From contig CAITDX010000019.1 in assembly GCA_903891335.1 (NCBI GenBank), positions 1 to 36,638 on the forward strand: a stretch of 36,638 nucleotides of DNA, written 5' to 3'. Under the pieces are notes generated by a model. The model saw nothing but the letters and a program-made list of their open reading frames with translations. It made no database searches and was not told the origin of the DNA. The stretch comes from an uncultured bacterium (GTDB taxonomy: Bacteria > Patescibacteriota > Microgenomatia > UBA1400 > PJMF01). The position numbers and the translations under genes are program-made. Shown here piece after piece: positions 29,568 to 36,638 of this stretch; the first letter of the stretch is position 1, and every line of letters begins with the position of its first letter.

Positions 29568-29643
29568 AAAAACTCCTTTTTTTTGTTTTTATTTTTTTGT
29601 TAATTACTTATTAATTGCGTAGTTGCTAATTTAGAATAACGAA

Positions 29644-30579
29644 TTAGGCCTGCGCCACCTCATGCTCTTCTTCATGATGACCTTTGGTGGCCAAGTTAAA
29701 GAATAAGAGGGTTAGCATTGAAAAAACCAATCCCTGGATGAAGCCCACAAACAGTTCAAGTGCATAGAAAGGAGCTGGCACCAATACACCAACTAAGTAG
29801 GTCATTACTGCCAACAATACTTCTCCAGCAAAAATATTACCAAATAAACGGAAGGCAAAGGAAACAATCTTAGCAGTTTCCAAAATCATTTCCAAAATGC
29901 CAACAAAAAATCCAATTGGGCTTGAAAAATCGATAAATTTCTTAAAATAGGCTAGGCCCAAATGACTGACACCAAAGACCTGAGTCAAAACTACTGAAAT
30001 AATTGCCAATGCAAGGGTTGTGTTTAAATCAGCAGTGGCAGCACGCATGAGTGGCACTGCTTTGTGAAGAGCACTCCCTTCGCCAGAATCCGCAGTCTCA
30101 TCATGAGTCACTGATGCATCTGTGGTCTCTTCAGTAGCGTGCTCTCCTTCTGCGACCTCAGTCACCGGAACTGCGGTTTCAGCTGGAGCAGTAGAAGCCA
30201 TTGCTTGTGTCGATAGGTCAGATTGACTAATGTGTTGTTCTTGCACCATCACATACCCTACACCAGGAAACAAACCTAAGTAGTTATTAAGGACAATGAA
30301 AATAAAAAAAGTAGCAATAATCGGAAAAAATAAGGCAGATTTCTTGTGATTCTCGGTGATGAAATGAACAAAATTATATAAACTCTCCACGATCATCTCG
30401 ACAAAATTCTGCAAAGCACTGGGCTTGTCAGTGTGTCGAAATTGAGAACGAAAATACAACGCAAAACCAACTAAGAAAAAACTCACAATCAAGCTGGTGA
30501 AGATCGAATTACTAATTTCTAAACCAAAAAAATTAAGAATTGTTTCAGCGGAAATAGAAACATGTAAGCTTGCTGCCAT
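29644..30579 (-). CDS. atpB: ATP synthase a subunit with a large extra loop
   Basis: A 311-aa a subunit, the stator half-channel of Fo. The essential Arg is R244 in FRLFGNIFAGE. The family's NNYLGLFPG and ADLNTTLALA blocks are present but separated by about 68 extra residues (about 112-179) rich in Ala, Thr, Glu, Ser and His, with no hydrophobic helix; it should lie outside the membrane. I start it at the ATG at 30579, which has AAGGAA at the right distance; an in-frame start at 30666 lacks one. First gene of the atp operon; atpI is not present. Confidence 0.93.
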   Translation of the reverse strand: MAASLHVSISAETILNFFGLEISNSIFTSLIVSFFLVGFALYFRSQFRHTDKPSALQNFVEMIVESLYNFVHFITENHKKSALFFPIIATFFIFIVLNNYLGLFPGVGYVMVQEQHISQSDLSTQAMASTAPAETAVPVTEVAEGEHATEETTDASVTHDETADSGEGSALHKAVPLMRAATADLNTTLALAIISVVLTQVFGVSHLGLAYFKKFIDFSSPIGFFVGILEMILETAKIVSFAFRLFGNIFAGEVLLAVMTYLVGVLVPAPFYALELFVGFIQGLVFSMLTLLFFNLATKGHHEEEHEVAQA

Positions 30580-30690
30580 GTAATTCCTTTTTGTATTGTG
30601 TATCCAGTCAATAAATTGAGTTGGGAAAACTGGCAATAACAAAAAATTATCAATTTTCCCCACCAATTTATTGATCTGTTAATTGTTGCT

Positions 30691-30719
30691 GTCAGGATAA
30701 AGCGCTAGCTCGATCTGAC
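30691..30719 (-). other. 5'-terminal hairpin of the atp mRNA
   Basis: GTCAGAT pairs with AT(C)CTGAC (one bulge) around a 14-base loop. The predicted transcription start (about 30720) is at the base of the stem, a position that in other bacteria protects mRNA from 5' end-dependent decay. Confidence 0.4.
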
Positions 30720-30726
30720 GGGGTCG

Positions 30727-30755
30727 ATTATAAAGACAGAAAGTCAATAAGACAA
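30727..30755 (-). promoter_or_regulatory. atp operon promoter
   Basis: TTGTCT (30750-30755), 17-base spacer, TATAAT (30727-30732). Leader to atpB is about 140 bases. The -35 overlaps that of the divergent plus-strand promoter. Confidence 0.65.
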
Positions 30756-30777
30756 GCGGTGGATTTTTTGCTAGCAT
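30749..30777 (+). promoter_or_regulatory. Promoter of the glycosidase gene, near-leaderless
   Basis: AAGACA (30749-30754), 17-base spacer, TAGCAT (30772-30777) preceded by TGC. The ATG at 30787 is 9 bases after the -10, giving a leader of about 3 bases. Confidence 0.5.
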
Positions 30778-30786
30778 GAATACCGT

Positions 30787-32232
30787 ATGTCAACTCCGTC
30801 CACTACCAACAAATACCCCGTTAACCCTCGTCTCAAAAAGAAACGCCAGGCGATTCTGTCTTTCTTGGGAATTATCGTCATTTTAGTGGCGGTCTTGGCT
30901 GGAGCCTGGCAAATCAAAGTTGTACGCGAATTCTTTGGTCAGGCGAGCGGCACCCCTGCCAACCTCATTGTCGACACCACTGCAGTTTTGGGCGAAATTC
31001 AACGACCTTGGCGAAACTTAGCTCAGGGTGGTGAAGATCATAATTGGCGCATCGGACAACTCACTCAACCTGTGGCAGCACTCAAACCAGAATATATTCG
31101 GATTGACCATATTTACGATTTCTATGATATCGTCCAAGGTACTCCCGGCAACATCACCTTCAATTGGACCAAGTTTGATCTGATTATTGATGATATCTTA
31201 GCAACTGGAGCCAAACCCTATATCGCTCTCAGCTACATGCCACCAGCGATTTCTTCAGGAGATATTTTGGCTTATCCAACCAACTGGGCAGACTGGCAAC
31301 TTACCGTCCAAAAAACCATCGAGCACCTCAGTGGCACCCGTAAAATTAGCGATGTCTACTATGAGGTTTGGAATGAACCAGATTTATTTGGTTCATATAA
31401 GTATTATGGCGACAAAAACTACCTAACCATGTATGCCTATGCTAGTACCGGAGCAAAGAATGCCCGAGGTGTGATGCCTTTCAAGCTTGGCGGTCCGGCC
31501 ATCACCGCTCTCTATAAAAATTGGTTTGATGCGTGGGCCAAAGGCTGCATTGAAAACAATTGGCGTTGCGACTTCTTCTCTTGGCATCGCTACACTACGG
31601 ATCTAGGTAAATTTGCCGAAGATATGCAACTCGCTAAAGAATGGGTGCAGGCTTATCCTCAACTTGAACCAACCCTCGAGTTTCATATTACCGAATGGGG
31701 TCATGATAGTAATAATCATGCTGGTTATGACTCGGCTTATTCAGCAGCTCACACCGTTGCCGCTGCAATCTCCATGAGCAATAAAGTCACTCGTGCCTTT
31801 GCTTTTGAAATTCAAGATGGCAAAGATCCTGAGGGTAAAGCCAATTGGGGTCGTTGGGGTATGTTCACTCATAATGACTTTGGAGCCAACAGTAAGCCTC
31901 GTTATCGAGCCCTGCGCTTGCTTGATAGCATTCCTGAGCAGCGTCTGCAGATCACTGGACTTGGTTCTTTCGTCAAAGCCCTTGCTGCTCGCAATGACCT
32001 CGGTCAAACCGAGCTAATCATCGCTAACTTCGATCCAAAGGCTAGAAATAGCGAACTCGTTCCTATCACCTTCCTCAATATTGAGCCGGGCAACTATACA
32101 CTTAGCACTGAATTCCTCGGTGGGAATAAGCAAAATCAACAAATTGCGACTGATGCCGCAGCCCTACGCGCAGAAGTGTTCATGCCGATCAATGAAGTAG
32201 CAAAAGTCAAAATGATTAAGAATGAACCCTAA
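30787..32232 (+). CDS. Membrane-anchored clan GH-A glycoside hydrolase (GH39-like)
   Basis: A 481-aa protein and the only plus-strand gene. A basic start and one membrane helix (about 22-42) anchor it, with the rest outside the cell. The catalytic TIM barrel has the clan GH-A pair: acid/base Glu197 in EVWNEPDLF and nucleophile Glu303 in FHITEWGHD, with IRIDHIYDFYD before them as in GH39 xylosidases and iduronidases. A small beta domain follows (about 390-481). It probably trims beta-linked polysaccharide near the cell surface; the sugar is unknown. Its stop overlaps the convergent glycosyltransferase by 4 bases. Confidence 0.8.
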   Translation: MSTPSTTNKYPVNPRLKKKRQAILSFLGIIVILVAVLAGAWQIKVVREFFGQASGTPANLIVDTTAVLGEIQRPWRNLAQGGEDHNWRIGQLTQPVAALKPEYIRIDHIYDFYDIVQGTPGNITFNWTKFDLIIDDILATGAKPYIALSYMPPAISSGDILAYPTNWADWQLTVQKTIEHLSGTRKISDVYYEVWNEPDLFGSYKYYGDKNYLTMYAYASTGAKNARGVMPFKLGGPAITALYKNWFDAWAKGCIENNWRCDFFSWHRYTTDLGKFAEDMQLAKEWVQAYPQLEPTLEFHITEWGHDSNNHAGYDSAYSAAHTVAAAISMSNKVTRAFAFEIQDGKDPEGKANWGRWGMFTHNDFGANSKPRYRALRLLDSIPEQRLQITGLGSFVKALAARNDLGQTELIIANFDPKARNSELVPITFLNIEPGNYTLSTEFLGGNKQNQQIATDAAALRAEVFMPINEVAKVKMIKNEP

Positions 32233-33419
32233 TTTCTAAATTTGCCCAGTTGTCGAGCAATAAGAGTGGTGATTTGCTTGGTAAAATTCTCAACTGAATA
32301 AGCTCTAGCAGCTTGATGGATCTCTCGTGGATTGGTAACAAAATCACGCTCAAAATCCTTAATTGCTGCCACCAACGCTGATGCGCTCAACTCATCAAAA
32401 AAGACTCCTGTGCGCCCTTCACGAATTGTTTCTTTCGGTCCACCAGAACGGTGAGCGATGACAGGCGTTCCAAAAGCCATAGCCTCCACTGGCACCATCC
32501 CGAAATCTTCATCAACTGCTGGATAAATTAGAGCTCGGGCATTTCGATAGAGTTCCATGAGTTGCTGATCATCCACGCCACCCAAAAATTCAACATTAGG
32601 TAATGCGAGTTTTTGTAAATCAACAAGCATTGAGCCCGTTCCTACCACTTTTAATGGAACTCCCAGTGTGTTCGCTGCCTTCACTGCTAATTCTGGATGT
32701 TTCGCCAAAGCCAAGCGATTCACATACAGATAGTATGACTGATGTTTGTGCTTGGTTAGTTTCTGAAGTCCAGCTTTGTCCAAATTTTTGAAAAAAGCTG
32801 CTGCTTCCTCAAATACCATAATCGGCGGATGAACCACCACGCTATCACGCTTATAAAATTTCTTAATGCGCAACGCAGTTTCTACTGAATTAGCAATCAT
32901 CAGATCAGGATTCTGTCCAGCCTTGAAATCCTGTTGGCGGACTACGTGATTGAGTAAATTGCCTGCAAAACGAGTGTACGGATTGGCTTGCCAATTACTC
33001 TTGGCACTATAGCCATAGAGCACTCTAGGCGGAGTATGGCAATAGCACAGATGACGACCAATACGAGCGCGTGCTGCCTTGGCAAAATAGGCATTGGATG
33101 AACTAATAATGAGGTCATAACTGCTAAAATCAAATTGTTCAAATGCCCATTTCGCAAAGACTCGCAATGGAGAAAATAATTGCTTATACAGCGGAAAGCG
33201 CGTGATAACACTCTCACGAATGTCCCAAGTTGCAAACCGCTGCCAGTTAGTCCCCATGGCTTTTTTATCAGTGAAAGCTGTGTACACTGGTGCCTCTGGA
33301 AACAGTTCATGTAGCACTTCCAAAACTCGCTCAGCTCCACCGTATTCACGTAAATAATCATGAACGAGGGCAATTTTGAGGTGTGAGAGTTGCTGAGCTA
33401 CTTGAGTTTGACGTGACAT
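32229..33419 (-). CDS. Glycosyltransferase family 4
   Basis: A 396-aa GT-B glycosyltransferase. The N-terminal Rossmann domain has HDYLREYGGAERVL (20-33, the GGAE donor/acceptor loop). The C-terminal domain has the retaining EX7E motif (Glu304 to Glu312 in EDFGMVPVE) and AFGTPVIAHRSGG. It transfers a nucleotide-linked sugar to a lipid, protein or glycan, in the cytoplasm or at the membrane. It ends a run from ftsH (17 bases after the exonuclease) and overlaps the glycosidase gene tail to tail. Acceptor unknown. Confidence 0.9.
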   Translation of the reverse strand: MSRQTQVAQQLSHLKIALVHDYLREYGGAERVLEVLHELFPEAPVYTAFTDKKAMGTNWQRFATWDIRESVITRFPLYKQLFSPLRVFAKWAFEQFDFSSYDLIISSSNAYFAKAARARIGRHLCYCHTPPRVLYGYSAKSNWQANPYTRFAGNLLNHVVRQQDFKAGQNPDLMIANSVETALRIKKFYKRDSVVVHPPIMVFEEAAAFFKNLDKAGLQKLTKHKHQSYYLYVNRLALAKHPELAVKAANTLGVPLKVVGTGSMLVDLQKLALPNVEFLGGVDDQQLMELYRNARALIYPAVDEDFGMVPVEAMAFGTPVIAHRSGGPKETIREGRTGVFFDELSASALVAAIKDFERDFVTNPREIHQAARAYSVENFTKQITTLIARQLGKFRN

Positions 33420-33436
33420 AGATTTGGTAAAAATTG

Positions 33437-34369
33437 CTAAAACAAGGCTTCTTGCACTGAAGTTTCAAATGCATCCTGAGGCAAACTCGCGATCAGTGAC
33501 TTGAAACCAAACTTCTGAAACAACGCAATCACCTGATTTTTATCGTAACCAGTTACTCGACATTGTTCTAAATCAAAATCAATTGGCACGTCACAACGGA
33601 TGCGAGCCAAATCCTGACTGAGAAAGGCTTGGTCTTTTTGGGTGAGGAGCTTCGTCAAGAGCGCACCTTTGAGCAACTGTCCATCACCGGCAGGATGTGT
33701 CTCAAGATAATCATAGATAGCCTGCAAACTACCAAAATGCTGAATTAAACTCAGCGCAGTTTTTGGACCAACCCCACTAACACCCGGAATATTATCAGAT
33801 GTATCACCCATCAGTGCTTTAAGGTCGACAACTTGATCGGGGGCAATACCCCATTTTTTTTTCACCAATTCACTATCATACTCGATATCACCTTTTTGTT
33901 TACCTCGAGAAGGCATGAAAATATGTGTATCGTTGTCAACCAACTGAAAAGAGTCTTGATCACCAGTCACAATTACCGTAAGTAATTGACGATCGAGATT
34001 TTCCACACGTGCATTGACGGTACCAATCAAGTCATCAGCTTCATAACCAGGCACTTCGAATAAGGGGATGCCCATTGCTTCAACCACCTGCTTGACCAAA
34101 GCAATTTGAGGAATGAGGTCATCTGGCATTTTGGCGCGCTTGGCTTTGTAACCATCAAACTTCTCATGACGAAAGGTTGGTTTCGGATGATCAAAGCAAA
34201 CGGCGATATACTCTGGCTCAAAATAAGAAATGGCATTCAATGTTTGCTTGCTGAAACCATAGACTGCGTTAACCAATGTTCCCTCTGGATCAGTTAAATT
34301 GGGGATCGCGTAGTAATTACGATAAATGAGTGCATGAGCATCGAGCAAGAGAAAAGTTTTTCGCTTCAT
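33437..34369 (-). CDS. Stand-alone 5'-3' exonuclease (PolA N-terminal domain type)
   Basis: A 310-aa flap-endonuclease-like 5'-3' exonuclease. FLLLDAHALIYRNYYA opens the fold; GYEADDLIGT, VTGDQDSFQLV and GDTSDNIPGVSGVGPKTA carry the acidic metal ligands and helix-hairpin-helix DNA-binding motif. In many bacteria this domain is fused to DNA polymerase I; here no polymerase follows. Expected to remove RNA primers or flaps. I use the ATG at 34369, one base after the stop of the channel gene, because a TTG at 34459 would run far into that gene. Confidence 0.92.
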   Translation of the reverse strand: MKRKTFLLLDAHALIYRNYYAIPNLTDPEGTLVNAVYGFSKQTLNAISYFEPEYIAVCFDHPKPTFRHEKFDGYKAKRAKMPDDLIPQIALVKQVVEAMGIPLFEVPGYEADDLIGTVNARVENLDRQLLTVIVTGDQDSFQLVDNDTHIFMPSRGKQKGDIEYDSELVKKKWGIAPDQVVDLKALMGDTSDNIPGVSGVGPKTALSLIQHFGSLQAIYDYLETHPAGDGQLLKGALLTKLLTQKDQAFLSQDLARIRCDVPIDFDLEQCRVTGYDKNQVIALFQKFGFKSLIASLPQDAFETSVQEALF

Positions 34370-34370
34370 A

Positions 34371-34802
34371 TCAATTTTTTTTCTGTTTCTCTCCATTTTG
34401 CAAAATAATGAAATCAAGTTTACGACGGTTTTCTTCAAGCTCGGCAGTAATTTGGTCAAGTTTAGCGGCAGTTTTCATCCATTCATAGGTTTCACGCTTG
34501 CGACTTAACTCTGACACAATACTCCCAATCAAACTACCCATCAATAAAACTCCAATTACCTGCAGCACTACTCCGATGACTCGCCCCTCCCAAGTAACTG
34601 GCACCACATCGCCATACCCAACCGAAGTAATCGTGGTAGTAGCCCACCACAATGCATCACCCAGACCAGCGATGCTCGCCCCCGGCCGACCAACCTCCAG
34701 AGGAACAATCATAATTGCCAGGGATAAACTTAAGAAAAATAAAGCCAATAACACTTTTCGCAAGGTTCTCCGTCCGAAAAGCTGAAGCAAAATTCGCCGC
34801 AT
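34371..34802 (-). CDS. Two-TM potassium channel
   Basis: A 143-aa ion channel subunit of the KcsA type. TM1 is about 17-35, the pore helix about 47-59, and the selectivity filter SVGYGD is at 60-65 (TTTITSVGYGDVVP). TM2 is about 71-95. A charged helical tail (97-143, likely a coiled coil) may hold the tetramer together. It should conduct K+ across the cytoplasmic membrane. Located between ftsH (20 bases upstream) and the exonuclease gene. Confidence 0.88.
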   Translation of the reverse strand: MRRILLQLFGRRTLRKVLLALFFLSLSLAIMIVPLEVGRPGASIAGLGDALWWATTTITSVGYGDVVPVTWEGRVIGVVLQVIGVLLMGSLIGSIVSELSRKRETYEWMKTAAKLDQITAELEENRRKLDFIILQNGEKQKKN

Positions 34803-34821
34803 GCTCCTATCTTATCATTCT

Positions 34822-36638
34822 TTAGGCAGCCTTGGCTTTTGGCATTTCCATCAATTTGGTAAACTCATCACCATCGAGAGTTTCTTTGTCGAGGAGTTCC
34901 TCCGTAACACGCTCAAGCTGTTTGCGATATTTTTTCAAGAGAGTCATGGCTTGCTCTTCAGCTTGCTTGATGTATTCAATCATTTCCTCATCGACTTTTT
35001 CTTGAATCTTCAGTGAAGGACGATCTGGTTCACCCCAAGCACGACTATAATCTTCGGTTTCATACTGAGGTGCAAAGTGCACTGGGCCTAACTTACTCAT
35101 ACCAAAGCGCATAACCATACTCCGCGCAATGCGAGTAGCTCGATCGATATCATTGCTCGCACCCGCAGTTTGCTCATTGAAGATTAACATTTCCGCTGCC
35201 CGACCACCCAACATCACTGTCATGTCATCTAATAATTCTGACTTGAGGATCTGGAGTTTATCTTTTTCTGGAGGAGTGAAGGTGTAGCCTAAAGCCTGGC
35301 CTCGAGAAACGATTGAAATTCGATGCACTGGATCAGCATAGGGCAAAACATGAGCCAAAACTGCATGACCGGCTTCATGATACGCAGTCATTTTCTTCTC
35401 TAACTCATCTTGGAGACGTTTTTTACTTGGACCATACTTAACCTTCATTGAAGCCTCTTCGATGTCTTCCATAGTGATCGCCTCGCGGTTTTCACGGGCG
35501 GTAGCAATGGCAGCTTCATTGAGCATATTTTCCAGATCAGCTCCAGAAAAACCAACAGTGCGCTTGGCTACTTTTTCCCAATTAAGCTCAGGCACAAAGG
35601 CTTTATTCTTGGCATGGATACTCAAGATATATTTACGCTCTTCTAAATCGGGAAGATTGACTTGAACGCGACGATCAAAACGACCGGGACGAACTAAAGC
35701 TGGGTCAAGCATGTCGCCACGATTGGTGGCTGCCATCACGATCACATTGTCGTTTTGAGCAAAGCCATCCATTTCCACCAAAATCTGATTGAGGGTTTGT
35801 TCACGTTCATCATGAGAAGACATGCTATTGCGACTGCGAGTTCGACCAATAGCATCGATCTCGTCGATGAAAATAATTGATGGAGCAATCCTTTTTGCGG
35901 TATCAAATAGATCTCTCACCCGAGAAGCACCCACACCCACCAACATCTCCATAAATTCACTACCTGCAATCGAGAGGAATTGGACGTTGGCTTCACCAGC
36001 CACTGCTCGAGCGAGCAAAGTTTTACCTGTCCCTGCTGGACCAACCAATAGCACACCCTTGGGAGTACGAGCACCAACCTTAGTGTATTTCTTGGGATTT
36101 TTGAGAAAATCTACAATCTCTTCAAGTTCTTTCTTGGCTTCATCCATACCACCCACGTCTTTAAAGGAAATGGTTTGCTTGCCTTTGACGAAAACTTTAG
36201 CCTTACTCTTACCCATGCCAAACATCATGTCCCCACCCCCACGAGCTTGACGGAACATGATCATCAAGAAGACAAACATCAAGATAATTGGCAAGAAGTT
36301 AATGATCAATTCCCACAACAGCTGGAAAAAGGTTGCATCGTGCACTTCCGTATCAACTTTGCTCAAATCAATGCCAGCTGCGTTGAGGATTTGCAGAGCC
36401 TGCTGACCTTCTTCTTTTTTGGCGATTTTCTTGGCTTCATCTTTGTAGGTGAGGCGCAGTTCTTGACCATAGACTTCCATCTTAGCAACCTTGTCTTCAC
36501 GAATGTCAGTCACCATTTGACTAATGGTGATTTGCTCAGTCCGACCACTTAAACCAAAAGCTCCAAGGAGTGATGGTACAAAGAGAAAAAGAATCAGCAA
36601 ATAGATCAAGGTTTTATTAAAAAATTTATTTAAATTAA
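34822..36638 (-). CDS. ftsH: ATP-dependent zinc metalloprotease FtsH (5' end outside window)
   Basis: About 604 aa visible. The frame is open to the window edge, and residues before the TTG at 36609 (NLNKFFNKT) fit an FtsH N-terminus, so the true start is beyond 36638. TM1, an outside domain and TM2 are followed by the AAA domain: Walker A GPAGTGKT, Walker B IIFIDEIDAIG and the SRH block ATNRGDMLDPALVRPGRFDR. The protease has HEAGH (zinc site) and a downstream GASNDIDRAT with the third ligand Asp. It degrades membrane and regulatory proteins. It heads the run ftsH, K+ channel, exonuclease, GT4. Confidence 0.97.
   Translation of the reverse strand, partial: NLNKFFNKTLIYLLILFLFVPSLLGAFGLSGRTEQITISQMVTDIREDKVAKMEVYGQELRLTYKDEAKKIAKKEEGQQALQILNAAGIDLSKVDTEVHDATFFQLLWELIINFLPIILMFVFLMIMFRQARGGGDMMFGMGKSKAKVFVKGKQTISFKDVGGMDEAKKELEEIVDFLKNPKKYTKVGARTPKGVLLVGPAGTGKTLLARAVAGEANVQFLSIAGSEFMEMLVGVGASRVRDLFDTAKRIAPSIIFIDEIDAIGRTRSRNSMSSHDEREQTLNQILVEMDGFAQNDNVIVMAATNRGDMLDPALVRPGRFDRRVQVNLPDLEERKYILSIHAKNKAFVPELNWEKVAKRTVGFSGADLENMLNEAAIATARENREAITMEDIEEASMKVKYGPSKKRLQDELEKKMTAYHEAGHAVLAHVLPYADPVHRISIVSRGQALGYTFTPPEKDKLQILKSELLDDMTVMLGGRAAEMLIFNEQTAGASNDIDRATRIARSMVMRFGMSKLGPVHFAPQYETEDYSRAWGEPDRPSLKIQEKVDEEMIEYIKQAEEQAMTLLKKYRKQLERVTEELLDKETLDGDEFTKLMEMPKAKAA

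Noticed and set aside
30580..30666. Longer N-terminus for AtpB
   Set aside because: No ribosome-binding site, no family resemblance; the ATG at 30579 has a good one.
34370..34459. TTG start for the 5'-3' exonuclease 30 codons upstream
   Set aside because: Would overlap the channel gene by 90 bases; the ATG at 34369 matches the family's usual start.
1..36638. Recoding of TGA as an amino acid
   Set aside because: TGA ends rpiB exactly at the ATGA overlap with rpe and ends the channel gene one base before the exonuclease start, so it is a stop here.
1..36638. tRNA, rRNA, CRISPR array, insertion sequence or prophage
   Set aside because: No cloverleaf, rRNA-like stretch, regularly spaced repeats, transposase or integrase was found on reading both strands.

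Overview
The window looks like a chromosomal segment of a Candidate Phyla Radiation (Patescibacteria) bacterium, perhaps of the Microgenomates group. I infer this from the style of the genes: an IF-2 with no N-terminal extension, an F-type ATP synthase whose delta subunit is only the C-terminal domain, a surface protein ending in an LPVSG/transmembrane/RYRN tail, many tiny intergenic gaps and several small unrecognised proteins. TGA is used as a normal stop (for example in the 4-base overlap between rpiB and the rpe-like gene), so the Gracilibacteria/Absconditabacteria recoding does not apply. All genes but one (30787-32232) lie on the minus strand, so the text below runs from high to low coordinates in the direction of transcription.

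Layout. 36638-32229: ftsH (cut by the window edge), a two-TM K+ channel, a stand-alone 5'-3' exonuclease and a GT4 glycosyltransferase. 32232-30787 (plus): a membrane-anchored clan GH-A glycosidase, divergent from the ATP synthase operon. 30579-24297: atpB-E-F-H-A-G-D-C. 24198-19862: hrcA-grpE and dnaK-dnaJ, with CIRCE-like operators in front of hrcA and dnaK. 19829-19324: a type II toxin-antitoxin pair. 19159-16381: nusA-infB. 16180-13114: an unrecognised module of an 876-aa cysteine-free helical protein and a 133-aa partner. 12992-10084: rpsO and pnp, each with its own promoter and terminator. 9975-8557: an unknown protein and a LacD-like aldolase. 8484-5611: Mn-type superoxide dismutase, a DEDDy exonuclease, two Nudix hydrolases and an XTP/ITP phosphatase. 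5523-4686: a membrane-anchored protein and a 67-aa protein. 4522-185: rpiB, a divergent rpe, a LOG-family hydrolase, a PfkB kinase, the LPVSG surface protein and a protease-less Lon-like ATPase. 107-12: a 31-aa mini-ORF.

How the genes work together. The core is housekeeping: energy (ATP synthase), proteostasis (FtsH, DnaK system), transcription and translation (NusA, IF-2, S15, PNPase). The sodA/exonuclease/Nudix/YjjX group reads as protection of the nucleotide pool from oxidative damage. rpiB, rpe and the LOG protein could route ribose 5-phosphate released from nucleotides into the pentose phosphate pathway. Promoters recognisable by eye are sigma70-like, many with an extended -10 (TGnTAnnnT), and several sit 6-9 bases before the start codon, which implies leaderless mRNAs.

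Most noteworthy: the unknown 876/133-aa module and evidence for a frameshift at its 5' end; the minimal ATP synthase delta subunit with an enlarged loop in subunit a; a variant CIRCE operator family; a possible attenuator in front of nusA; and the protease-less Lon-like ATPase co-transcribed with a surface protein. No gene-free stretch exceeds 300 bases; the longest (12433-12722) holds a terminator, the pnp promoter and the pnp leader.
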